Of a stretch of 21,783 nucleotides of DNA, positions 1 to 6,918 are shown piece after piece. Location of the stretch: the NCBI GenBank assembly GCA_003648225.1, contig QMOL01000014.1:1-21783 (forward strand), read 5' to 3'. The stretch is from Chlamydiota bacterium. GTDB taxonomy: Bacteria > Auribacterota > UBA3054 > B51-G9. Position 1 is the stretch's first letter, and each line of letters starts with the position of its first letter. The notes beneath the pieces are model-generated. The model was not told where the DNA came from. It searched no databases and worked only from the letters and a program-made list of their open reading frames with translations. The translations under genes and the position numbers were made by a program.

Positions 1-2
1 GT

Positions 3-88
3 GGGGAGATACCGAAGCGGTCAAACGGGGCAGACTGTAAATCTGTTGGCTTTCGCCTTCGGAGGTTCGAATCCTCCTCTCCCCACCA
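3..88 (+). tRNA. tRNA-Tyr (anticodon GTA)
   Basis: The sequence folds as a class II tRNA. The acceptor stem GGGGAGA (3-9) pairs with TCTCCCC (78-84), A85 is the discriminator base and CCA is encoded at 86-88. The anticodon loop CTGTAAA carries GTA, decoding Tyr codons. A long variable arm precedes the T arm, where GGAGG and CCTCC flank TTCGAAT (61-77). Its promoter lies outside the window. No independent terminator is visible before the riboswitch leader of metX, so the tRNA and metX leader may share a transcript. Confidence 0.97.
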
Positions 89-147
89 TTATGATTGAAT
101 AATTAAGAAGATTGAAATCATCATATTATTTCAATCATTAAATTATA

Positions 148-195
148 TTGTGGTGATTTTACGAATTGCTCCACGTTAAAAATGTGCTAAAAAGT
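148..195 (+). promoter_or_regulatory. SAM-II riboswitch aptamer upstream of metX
   Basis: This stretch matches the SAM-II (metA motif, SAM_alpha) aptamer as I remember it. The P1 strand GTGG (150-153) is followed by the conserved TGATTT, then TTGC (166-169). The P1 partner CCAC (171-174) runs into the conserved CGTTAAA, and a short linker leads to the conserved GCTAAAAAG (186-194). SAM-II binds S-adenosylmethionine through an H-type pseudoknot and is known upstream of metA/metX-type methionine genes, which fits metX starting at 238. AC (161-162) can pair with GT (194-195) as part of the pseudoknot. I could not draw all of P2 by hand, so the tertiary fold is inferred from the conserved blocks. 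Confidence 0.88.
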
Positions 196-217
196 TGTAA
201 GCGTCCTGCTTTTTAGC
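186..217 (+). promoter_or_regulatory. Putative antiterminator of the SAM-II switch
   Basis: GCTAAAAAG (186-194), the 3' core strand of the aptamer, is the exact reverse complement of CTTTTTAGC (209-217), the loop and inner right arm of the following terminator. Two G-U wobbles extend the 9 base pairs. Pairing here and formation of the terminator hairpin exclude each other. Inferred logic: when SAM is bound, 186-194 is held in the pseudoknot, the terminator forms and metX is off. Without SAM the antiterminator forms and metX is read. Confidence 0.7.
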
Positions 218-228
218 GGGCGCTTTTT
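199..228 (+). terminator. Intrinsic terminator (attenuator) before metX
   Basis: The left arm (199-210) pairs with the right arm (215-225) in an 11-bp GC-rich stem with one bulged T (207) and a TTTT loop, followed by a T run (224-228). It ends only 9 bases before the metX start codon, so it is an attenuator of metX rather than the end of another gene. No Shine-Dalgarno sequence fits between it and the ATG. Confidence 0.85.
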
Positions 229-237
229 CTATTTTAT

Positions 238-1428
238 ATGACACAAGATATAAAAATAAAACCTGAAAGTTGGGCGGATCCCAGTATCGCCTCAACTTTA
301 TCCGTTGGTAATAAAACATTTACCAAAAAGAAGTCTATTACTTTTGATGAAGGAATTCAATTAACATCAGGCAAACAGTTCTCCCCGCTATCTGTTGCTT
401 ATGAAACGTTCGGTACTCTTGCTCCAAAGAAAGACAACGTCATTCTTATCACTCACGCGCTCACCGGTGATAGTCATTGTGCGGGATATTACACTGAAGG
501 AGATGAGAAGCCGGGTTGGTGGGATCCTCTTATCGGCCCCGGAAAAGCATTTGATACCAACAAATATTTTATAGTCTGCTCAAACTGTCTTGGAGGATGC
601 AAAGGAACGACAGGTCCTTCATCAATCGATCCGAAAACCGGCAAATCTTACGCATTATCTTTTCCTGTAATTACAATCAGAGATATGGTAAATACACAGC
701 GGAAATTGCTTGATTACCTTGGGATTGATAAACTGCTTGCCGTATCCGGTGGCTCAATGGGCGGAATGAATGTTCTTGAGTGGGCAGCTGTTTACCCTGA
801 AAAAGTCAGGAGCATAATTCCAATATCAACCTGCGGTAGGTTATCGCCTCAGGGAATTGCATTTTCAGAGGTTGAGAGGCAATCAATAATTAGTGATCCA
901 CATTGGAACGGAGGAAATTATTATGGCAAAGAATTACCCGTTGATGGTCTGGCTATAGCAAGAATGATAGGTCATATTACTTATCTTTCTTCCGAATCAA
1001 TGTTAAAGAAATTCGGTCGCCGAACACGAAATGACGATGTAAGTTCAAGGTTCGGCAAGCAATTTGAGATTGAGAGTTACCTTCATTATCAGGGAGATAA
1101 GTTTGTAACTCGGTTTGATGCCAACAGTTATATTTATCTTACAAAGGCAATGGATTTCTATGATATAGCGGAAGATTGTGATACATTTGAAGAAGGAGCA
1201 TCGAAAATAAAGTCTAAAGCTTTGTTTATTTCCTTCAGGTCCGACTGGCTATTCTCTCCACGCGAGACGGCGGAATTAGTTGACGCGATAAGAAAGTCGG
1301 GTCGGGAAGCGGATTATCATGAAATTGAGTCTGAATACGGGCATGACGCGTTTTTAGTAGAATACCCTAAATATTCGTATTTAATTTCACGATTTCTTGA
1401 ACGAGTATACAGATTTTATAATAGTTGA
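238..1428 (+). CDS. metX: Homoserine O-acyltransferase MetX
   Basis: This enzyme transfers an acyl group (classically acetyl from acetyl-CoA) to the hydroxyl of L-homoserine, the committing step of methionine synthesis in the cytoplasm. The 396-residue protein is an alpha/beta hydrolase of usual family length. The nucleophile is Ser173 in the elbow GGSMGG, and the acid and base are Asp336 (in FRSDWLFSP) and His369 (in YGHDAF). Conserved MetX segments are HALTGDSH (73-80), WWDPLIGPGKAFDT (94-107) and GCKGTTGPSS (120-129). The start ATG at 238 has no Shine-Dalgarno site and lies just after a riboswitch-controlled terminator, so expression is probably SAM-repressed. Acetyl versus succinyl specificity cannot be decided from motifs alone, because some MetX proteins use succinyl-CoA. 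It is the only methionine gene in the window. Confidence 0.96.
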   Translation: MTQDIKIKPESWADPSIASTLSVGNKTFTKKKSITFDEGIQLTSGKQFSPLSVAYETFGTLAPKKDNVILITHALTGDSHCAGYYTEGDEKPGWWDPLIGPGKAFDTNKYFIVCSNCLGGCKGTTGPSSIDPKTGKSYALSFPVITIRDMVNTQRKLLDYLGIDKLLAVSGGSMGGMNVLEWAAVYPEKVRSIIPISTCGRLSPQGIAFSEVERQSIISDPHWNGGNYYGKELPVDGLAIARMIGHITYLSSESMLKKFGRRTRNDDVSSRFGKQFEIESYLHYQGDKFVTRFDANSYIYLTKAMDFYDIAEDCDTFEEGASKIKSKALFISFRSDWLFSPRETAELVDAIRKSGREADYHEIESEYGHDAFLVEYPKYSYLISRFLERVYRFYNS

Positions 1429-1505
1429 TTTTAAAGAATAATAGTGTGCAATATAAATGGATATCCATAATCTGTGTCAACTTTTCCCGTACAGCTTTCG
1501 CAACA

Positions 1506-1534
1506 TTGTAAAATTTATCATTTCGTGGTATAAT
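1506..1534 (+). promoter_or_regulatory. Sigma70-type promoter for the 1614 micro-ORF and downstream genes
   Basis: A -35 box TTGTAA (1506-1511) and a perfect -10 box TATAAT (1529-1534) are separated by 17 bases, predicting a start near 1541 and a 5' leader of about 70 bases. A 12-base perfect palindrome, ATGGATATCCAT (1457-1468), lies about 40 bases upstream of the -35 box and might be a regulator site. Confidence 0.75.
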
Positions 1535-1613
1535 ATGTATATGTTGAAAGTTGGTTGTTAAAAAACATTTCCAACAAAAACTTAACAAAATATCATTAAT
1601 CAAGGAGGCAAAA

Positions 1614-1709
1614 ATGAAAACTAAAACTTTAACCTTGATATGCGTATTAACTTTTGCTTTTTTCGCAAACTCTCTTTTTGCCGCAACACAAAAATGGACC
1701 TATAAATAA
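1614..1709 (+). CDS. Micro-ORF: 31-residue signal-peptide-like peptide
   Basis: An ATG preceded by AAGGAGG at ideal spacing opens a 31-codon frame ending TAA. The product starts with MKTKT, followed by a hydrophobic core (about residues 6-22) and a likely signal peptidase site after SLFA (residues 20-23). Only the eight residues ATQKWTYK would remain. A near-consensus promoter lies about 70 bases upstream, so the frame is probably transcribed and translated. It could be a secreted micropeptide, the stub of a secreted protein whose body was lost, or a leader peptide for the next gene, which also begins with a signal peptide 54 bases downstream. Continuing in other frames past the stop gives only low-complexity sequence, which argues against a simple recent frameshift. 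I do not recognise a family. Confidence 0.5.
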   Translation: MKTKTLTLICVLTFAFFANSLFAATQKWTYK

Positions 1710-1763
1710 ATCACTTTTCCGGTATTTTTTTCAGTTTTATTTTATTTTTAAAACGGAGGGACC

Positions 1764-2579
1764 ATGAAATTCTTTTTTATATTGATGCTTGCTTTAATCG
1801 TTAATCTTCCCTTGCAGGCTGCAAGCCTCCGAGACGCAAAGGTAAAAGAAATTATTGACGCTAACACTATTACTGTGCGTGTGATTCCGCGGGTGGATTT
1901 TAATTCATCGTTGAGAAAACCAAAAACAGTTAAGTTATATGGTATTTACACACCCGAGAAGATGACAATTATAGTGGAAGAAGCGCAAAATTATTTAAAT
2001 AGCGCTCTTCTCGGTGAAAAAGTTACAGTTTATATCGAAAAAGATTTGGATAATAATAATGTCATAGGAAGAGTTAAAGCTCAAGGGATTCGTGATGTGA
2101 GCAAGGAGCTTATTTCACTTGGTTTAGCGAGGCGCAAAGATGATGACGGGAAATACGAAAAAGAAGAATTAAAAGCCCGGAAAAAGAAATTAGGTTTATG
2201 GGCAGATATTTACCAAACCAAGTCCAAAGAAGAAAATCTTTACGCGCAAGATAATTCCGGCGTGAAAGAATGGACTATGTACAAATTGAAGCTCAGCGGC
2301 TATGACGCATTTTATAAGATTGGAACTAGTCCGAATAAATTTCTTGTTTATCATAAAAATGCCGTCGGCAAAGTGTTAAAACAATACGTATTGTTAGGAA
2401 TCGATCCACATAAAATCGATGTTCTGAGAAACGGTGACACAGATGAAGTGATAGTTCAGGCGCTTGGCAAACAGGGCCTTCGTTTTCCAAGCGGAAAAGT
2501 AAAATATTTTCCGGTTCTGAAAATTGTGGGAAGAAATAAAGTGTTTGGCGTGGGTGGTGAATTAATGTATTATAAGTAG
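1764..2579 (+). CDS. Secreted SNase-like (thermonuclease-fold) protein with degenerate active site
   Basis: The 271-residue protein starts with a signal peptide (MKFFFILMLALIVNLPLQAA). Residues about 25-148 resemble the staphylococcal nuclease domain: VKEIIDANTITV, then VKLYGIYTPE (56-65), GRVKA (102-106) and LISLGLA (116-122). Aligned to staphylococcal nuclease, Glu43 and Arg87 equivalents are kept (Glu65, Arg103). The calcium ligands Asp21 and Asp40 become Asn34 and Tyr62, and Arg35 becomes Lys57. Nuclease activity is therefore doubtful. Residues about 165-271 form a separate, beta-rich-looking domain that I do not recognise. The start is supported by GGAGG seven bases upstream. It sits between the micro-ORF and lpxB, probably on the promoter at 1506. 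The fold assignment is likely; the function is unknown. Confidence 0.72.
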   Translation: MKFFFILMLALIVNLPLQAASLRDAKVKEIIDANTITVRVIPRVDFNSSLRKPKTVKLYGIYTPEKMTIIVEEAQNYLNSALLGEKVTVYIEKDLDNNNVIGRVKAQGIRDVSKELISLGLARRKDDDGKYEKEELKARKKKLGLWADIYQTKSKEENLYAQDNSGVKEWTMYKLKLSGYDAFYKIGTSPNKFLVYHKNAVGKVLKQYVLLGIDPHKIDVLRNGDTDEVIVQALGKQGLRFPSGKVKYFPVLKIVGRNKVFGVGGELMYYK

Positions 2580-2612
2580 TACCATTATTTAAAACTTATT
2601 TTTAAATTAAAT

Positions 2613-3836
2613 ATGAAAATACTTTTTGTGGCTGGAGAGCCTTCAGGTGATGAACACGGTTCTCATCTTGTAAAATCACTTTTAAAACGCTTGCCGGAAA
2701 CGGATGCTTATGGTGTTGGCGGACCATTAATGGAAAAGGAAGGGCTGCGATTAATTCATAATATCACAGAATTATCGGTTATCGGTTTAATTGAAGTCGC
2801 AAAAAGTTATCCGAGATTAAAAAAGGTGTTTAATGATATACTTAAGCATGTTGATGATGACCGTCCCGACGCGGTAGTTTTCATTGATTATCCCGGTTTC
2901 AATCTTCGTCTCGCGAAAAAGATTAAAAAAGCCCATCCTGAAATCCCGGTAATATATTTTGTAAGCCCTCAATTGTGGGCTTGGGGTCATCGCAGAATTC
3001 ACACGGTGAGAAAAGTTGTGGATTTAATGCTTGTGTTTTTTCCATTTGAAGTTGATGTTTACAACAAAGGCGGCAAATGGGTTGTTCATGATAATGATAC
3101 AATATCAATCGCCACACATAAATTTCACACAAAGACAAATTTAATTGTAAAACATGTTGGTCATCCATTAATATCGAAATTAGAATCTTTTGAACCTGAT
3201 CCCATATTCTTAGAAAGTAATAACATTCCTGATAACAAAAGAATTATCGCATTACTTCCCGGCAGCCGTGAAAATGAAATAAAAAAAATACTTCCGGTGC
3301 TGCTGGAAAGTGCGTTACAATTAAGAAAAGAAGTTCCTGATCTATTTTTTATTCTGTCATGCGCGCGCCCGGGATTGAAAAGATTGATACTTGCCGAAGT
3401 CAAACGGTCAGAGATTCAACTCCCGTCGGATTTTCTGAGAATCATTGATGATTCGATGTACGATATTGTTCACAACTCTGAAATAGCGCTTGCGACATCA
3501 GGTACGGCTGCATTTGAAGCCGCGTTATCATTAAAGCCGACATTGGTGTTATACCGTGTGAATTTCATAACTTTTTGTGTTGCGCGCGTGCTGTTTAAAT
3601 TACCGTTTATTAATCTTGCAAACATAATTGCCGGCAAAAGAATTGTTCCCGAGTTTATTCAACACCAAATGACTTGCAAACGTATTGTACCGGTAGCGAA
3701 AAAATATCTTTTGGACAAAAACTATTATGACAAAACTATTAAGGAACTAAAAAAAGTACATAAAGATTTATGTCATGGAAACGCGGGAGAAAACGCGGCA
3801 GAAGAGATATGTGAATATTTTAGTAAGATAGAGTAG
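2613..3836 (+). CDS. lpxB: Lipid-A-disaccharide synthase LpxB
   Basis: This inner-membrane-associated glycosyltransferase (family GT19) joins UDP-2,3-diacylglucosamine and lipid X into the lipid A disaccharide, so the cell makes lipopolysaccharide. Family marks are the N-terminal FVAGEPSGDEHG (5-16), IDYPGFN (91-97, with Asp92 as the likely catalytic Asp), SPQLWAWG (118-125), HVGHPL (181-186), PGSR (216-219) and ATSGTAAFEAAL (294-305). At 407 residues it is longer than usual (about 380). The excess lies between FPFE (143-146) and GHP (183-185), where about 20 extra residues are found compared with E. coli LpxB. There is no Shine-Dalgarno site; the start follows the previous gene by 33 bases, suggesting co-transcription. 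No other lipid A gene is present in the window. Confidence 0.96.
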   Translation: MKILFVAGEPSGDEHGSHLVKSLLKRLPETDAYGVGGPLMEKEGLRLIHNITELSVIGLIEVAKSYPRLKKVFNDILKHVDDDRPDAVVFIDYPGFNLRLAKKIKKAHPEIPVIYFVSPQLWAWGHRRIHTVRKVVDLMLVFFPFEVDVYNKGGKWVVHDNDTISIATHKFHTKTNLIVKHVGHPLISKLESFEPDPIFLESNNIPDNKRIIALLPGSRENEIKKILPVLLESALQLRKEVPDLFFILSCARPGLKRLILAEVKRSEIQLPSDFLRIIDDSMYDIVHNSEIALATSGTAAFEAALSLKPTLVLYRVNFITFCVARVLFKLPFINLANIIAGKRIVPEFIQHQMTCKRIVPVAKKYLLDKNYYDKTIKELKKVHKDLCHGNAGENAAEEICEYFSKIE

Positions 3837-3947
3837 AAATTTTGCGAACCATAAATTTTGTCAATGAAAGGGACGGCCTAATTACTAACTGACTAATTCG
3901 TTATTTAATAACTTATTAACTCAACAGGCGCGTTTTCCAACCCCTAA

Positions 3948-4418
3948 TCAGCTTACGATAAAAAATATCAAAAGCCGAAGAATTACCGCGCTTACAATCC
4001 CGGCAGCGATGTCATCTGCCATAATCCCCCACCCTCCTTTGATATTTTGTAATTTCCCGATTGGGAAAGGTTTAACGATATCCAAAAATCTGAATAGCAG
4101 ATATCCTGCAATAACATTGAATAATGAGAAAGGCAGAGCGAAAAGAGTAATTACCATTCCGACTACTTCGTCAATCACCACCTCTTTAGGGTCGATTTTG
4201 CGAAAATATTTTTCGTAAGCGGAGCTTGCAATCACACCAAGAGGGATAAAAATAAGCAGAAATAAAATTTGAAGAATAATTTGATACGCGGCAGATGGAG
4301 CAAATGAGATTGCCCCTAAGATAATAAGCCCCGCGATAGAGCCAACGCTGCCCGGCGCGAAAGGAAAGAGTCCTATGCCGCCAAAAGTAGCAATAAATTT
4401 CGATATTTTTTGTTTCAC
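3948..4418 (-). CDS. pgpA: Phosphatidylglycerophosphatase A
   Basis: PgpA removes the phosphate of phosphatidylglycerophosphate to give phosphatidylglycerol, the step after PgsA, which is encoded directly upstream. The 156-residue membrane protein has the family signatures APGSVGS (21-27), DEVVGM (83-88), FRFLDIVKP (109-117) and MADDIAAG (133-140), with several hydrophobic helices. The start codon is GTG, overlapping the pgsA stop as GTGA, which suggests translational coupling. It is the last gene of the minus-strand block and converges on lpxB. The 111-base gap between the two holds no obvious hairpin terminator. Confidence 0.95.
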   Translation of the reverse strand: MKQKISKFIATFGGIGLFPFAPGSVGSIAGLIILGAISFAPSAAYQIILQILFLLIFIPLGVIASSAYEKYFRKIDPKEVVIDEVVGMVITLFALPFSLFNVIAGYLLFRFLDIVKPFPIGKLQNIKGGWGIMADDIAAGIVSAVILRLLIFFIVS

Positions 4419-5005
4419 AGGTTATTTTTATATAGCGAACGGTAACGCCAAAGATACAAAGCTCCCGAGATGAGCGTTAAAGCAACAATGACAACATACA
4501 ATATTCTTAAAACAAACGGGACATAATCCAAAACAAGGTTTGATATCCTCTCGGGAAAATAACGGGAGAATTCTATATATGAAAGAAAAGAAAGCGTGGA
4601 AATAACTGCAATCATTTGCCAGGCGGTTTTATGCTTCCCAATAGATTCTGCTGCCATAATCGTATCTTTCTTTGCTGCAAGCAGGCGCAAACCGGTAACG
4701 AGAAAATCTCTTGAAATAATAACGACAACATACCATGGTTTAACAATATCCGGAGTAATAATAATAAAGCAGATTAAAGCTGCGGAAATAAGTATCTTAT
4801 CGGCAAGCGGGTCGATTAAACTTCCGAAATCACTTGTTATTTTCAGCTTTCTGGCAATATAACCGTCGAGCCAATCGGAAATACTGGCAATCACGAACAA
4901 AAACAGCGCGATAGTCTTGCCATATGGCATATCTGACATAAGCACCGGTAAAAAGATAAAAGGAATAAGAATACGAGAAAGAGTAATTTTATTAGCAGCA
5001 TTCAT
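4415..5005 (-). CDS. pgsA: CDP-diacylglycerol--glycerol-3-phosphate 3-phosphatidyltransferase
   Basis: PgsA makes phosphatidylglycerophosphate from CDP-diacylglycerol and glycerol 3-phosphate in the inner membrane. The full CDP-alcohol phosphotransferase motif is present: Asp47-Gly48, Ala51-Arg52, Gly61, Asp65 and Asp69, within SDWLDGYIAR and FGSLIDPLAD. The protein has 196 residues and multiple membrane helices, normal for the family. Its ATG overlaps the rimO stop by one base (TAATG), and its stop overlaps pgpA. Together with pgpA it supplies consecutive steps of phosphatidylglycerol synthesis. Confidence 0.95.
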   Translation of the reverse strand: MNAANKITLSRILIPFIFLPVLMSDMPYGKTIALFLFVIASISDWLDGYIARKLKITSDFGSLIDPLADKILISAALICFIIITPDIVKPWYVVVIISRDFLVTGLRLLAAKKDTIMAAESIGKHKTAWQMIAVISTLSFLSYIEFSRYFPERISNLVLDYVPFVLRILYVVIVALTLISGALYLWRYRSLYKNNL

Positions 5006-6345
5006 TATGAAGAATAGATTGATGGATTAGTTGATTGATGGCCAAGGCAAGCGCGTGGTAGAATTGATGTACCAAAAAGATCATAAATATCCGCTTTAGT
5101 AATTTCGACATCAGCAATTGTTCCCTGCTTAATCTCGGGTGAATTTTCTATATAAACCAAGCCGTCAACTTCAGGTGCATCCCAAACAGTTCTTCCGACA
5201 GCGTTATTACATTCATTAGAGTCGATAATAACCGGCAGGGATTTACCAATTAGATTATTATTATGTTCGAGTGAAATTTTCTGTTGAAGTTCCATAATAA
5301 TTTGTTGGCGTTCATTTTTTACTGATTCCGGTACAGGATCCCCCAAAATAAAAGCCGAAGTGTCTTCTTCACGTGAGTATTGGAAAACGCCGAGGCGATT
5401 GAATTTAAAATCGGAAATAAATTGTTTCAGTTCCTTAAATTCTTCATCCCCCTCATTAGGATAGCCAACAATCATAGATGTTCTTATCGCCGCGCCCGGA
5501 ATAGTTTTTTTAATTTTATCGAGAAGCCTCAAAGTAAATTTTTTACCCGGTCTCTTCATACTTTTAAGAACATTATCAGCAATATGCTGAAGCGGGATAT
5601 CAAAATAAGGACAAATTTTGGCTTCGCTCGCCATTAAATCAATAAGCTCATCAGTTATAGACGCGGGAAAAAGATACTGAAGCCGAATCCAATTAATTCC
5701 ATTGATTTTGCACAGTTGTTTAAGCAAATTCGGAAGAGAGGATTCTGTGTCTAAATCATTAGCATAAAAACTTGTGTCCTGAGCGATAAGGTTCAACTCA
5801 ATAACGCCCTGTCCGGCCATTTGCCGCGCGGCATTAATGACATCAGCTTGAGGAACCGAGTTATACGAACCACGAATACCTGGTATAGCGCAAAAAGAGC
5901 ATAAGTGGTCACACCCGTCGGCAACTCGCAAATACGCGTAATGCGGCGGTGTTAATCGAACCGATATTTTATGGTTAATAAGAGATAATTGTTCGGGAAA
6001 CCATGTGGCAACATTTTCCGCGATGGAGTTTTCAGAGGCAATGTCTAACCACAAATCAACTTCGGGGATTTCTTTTTTTAGTTGTGAAGCATAACGTTGA
6101 GTTAGGCATCCCGCGACAATCAATTTTTGATTATGTGATTTAATATTCACGAGTTCAAGAATTGATTGTATTGATTCTTCTCTTGCCGGTTCAATGAAAG
6201 CGCAAGTATTAATTAACATAACATCAGCGGATTGCGGGGAATTTGTTAAAGAAAATCCTATTGGCAAAAGATATCCCATCATTGATTCTGTATCAACTTG
6301 ATTTTTAGCGCAACCGAGAGATAAAATAAATAACTTAAGCATCAT
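5005..6345 (-). CDS. rimO: Ribosomal protein uS12 (S12) methylthiotransferase RimO
   Basis: RimO is a radical-SAM enzyme that adds a methylthio group to an Asp of ribosomal protein uS12. The N-terminal domain carries the first iron-sulfur cluster cysteines Cys12 (LGCAKNQVD), Cys48 (NTCAF) and Cys80 (AGCLTQ). The radical-SAM CxxxCxxC is Cys145, Cys149 and Cys152 (GCDHLCSFC), followed by AIPGIRGSY. A TRAM-like region occupies roughly 365-430. The start LGCAKNQVD and the AIPxxRGSY version favour RimO over MiaB. The 446-residue length is normal. The gene starts on a TAATG overlap with the RodZ-like gene, and a second ATG follows immediately. Confidence 0.95.
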   Translation of the reverse strand: MMLKLFILSLGCAKNQVDTESMMGYLLPIGFSLTNSPQSADVMLINTCAFIEPAREESIQSILELVNIKSHNQKLIVAGCLTQRYASQLKKEIPEVDLWLDIASENSIAENVATWFPEQLSLINHKISVRLTPPHYAYLRVADGCDHLCSFCAIPGIRGSYNSVPQADVINAARQMAGQGVIELNLIAQDTSFYANDLDTESSLPNLLKQLCKINGINWIRLQYLFPASITDELIDLMASEAKICPYFDIPLQHIADNVLKSMKRPGKKFTLRLLDKIKKTIPGAAIRTSMIVGYPNEGDEEFKELKQFISDFKFNRLGVFQYSREEDTSAFILGDPVPESVKNERQQIIMELQQKISLEHNNNLIGKSLPVIIDSNECNNAVGRTVWDAPEVDGLVYIENSPEIKQGTIADVEITKADIYDLFGTSILPRACLGHQSTNPSIYSS

Positions 6346-6893
6346 TAAGATTTTGGAAGCGGGTCATTAAGGTCGAATACCGGTTGATAGTTGTCAAGAG
6401 ATAAAGATTGAGTCACGGGAGGCGGATTGGAAATTTCACTGTCATGTTGATTATCATCAGAAAAGCTTGGATAAAAGAACAGAATAATAACAACAACTAC
6501 TAAGCCAAGTAAAACAAATGGATGTCTAAATAAGAAATGAAAAAATGATGATATATAGTAAGTTAACGCGATCTTTTTTTTAGGTGGCAATCCAATTACA
6601 TCGATGTTTTTCAAGTCATATTTTTTTGAAATCTCGACACCATCAAGTCCAAGATAATTAGCGTAAATCCTAATAAAATTTTTAGCGTAAATAGGTGCTG
6701 GCATCGTGTCGAAGTCGTTATTTTCAATAGCATGAAGGTATTGAATTTTAAGTTTAGTATTTGCTGATGCCTTTTCAATCTCAATTCCTTTTTGCAAACG
6801 GGTTCTTTTAATGATTTCTCCAATGGTTTCATTAGCTTCCCTTACTGAATCAGGATCGGCATTTAGAGATATATTCAAATTATTATTCTGCAT
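6345..6893 (-). CDS. RodZ-like membrane-anchored HTH protein
   Basis: Residues about 20-95 form a RodZ-type helix-turn-helix domain (GEIIKRTRLQKGIEIEKAS, YLHAIENNDFDTMPAPIYA). A basic stretch (PPKKK) comes next, and one strong membrane helix sits near residues 124-143. In RodZ this domain lies in the cytoplasm, binds MreB and supports cell shape. Here the tail after the helix is only about 40 residues and Pro/Asp-rich, lacking the beta domain common at the RodZ C-terminus. The open frame reaches 6905, but that codon is TTG; the ATG at 6893 is the better start, giving 182 residues. It sits 25 bases after ftsK and overlaps rimO by one base. Binding to MreB is an inference from the family. Confidence 0.8.
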   Translation of the reverse strand: MQNNNLNISLNADPDSVREANETIGEIIKRTRLQKGIEIEKASANTKLKIQYLHAIENNDFDTMPAPIYAKNFIRIYANYLGLDGVEISKKYDLKNIDVIGLPPKKKIALTYYISSFFHFLFRHPFVLLGLVVVVIILFFYPSFSDDNQHDSEISNPPPVTQSLSLDNYQPVFDLNDPLPKS

Positions 6894-6918
6894 AATTTTA
6901 TTCAATATTTATATCATA

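Noticed and set aside
88..237. SAM-I (S-box) riboswitch or T-box before metX
   Set aside because: None of the S-box or T-box core blocks are present; the conserved blocks are those of SAM-II.
1367..1603. Minus-strand frame overlapping the metX end
   Set aside because: It overlaps a real gene end and the promoter at 1506-1534 and has low-complexity content.
3837..3947. Bidirectional terminator between convergent lpxB and pgpA
   Set aside because: No stem with a T run is visible, only AT-rich words.
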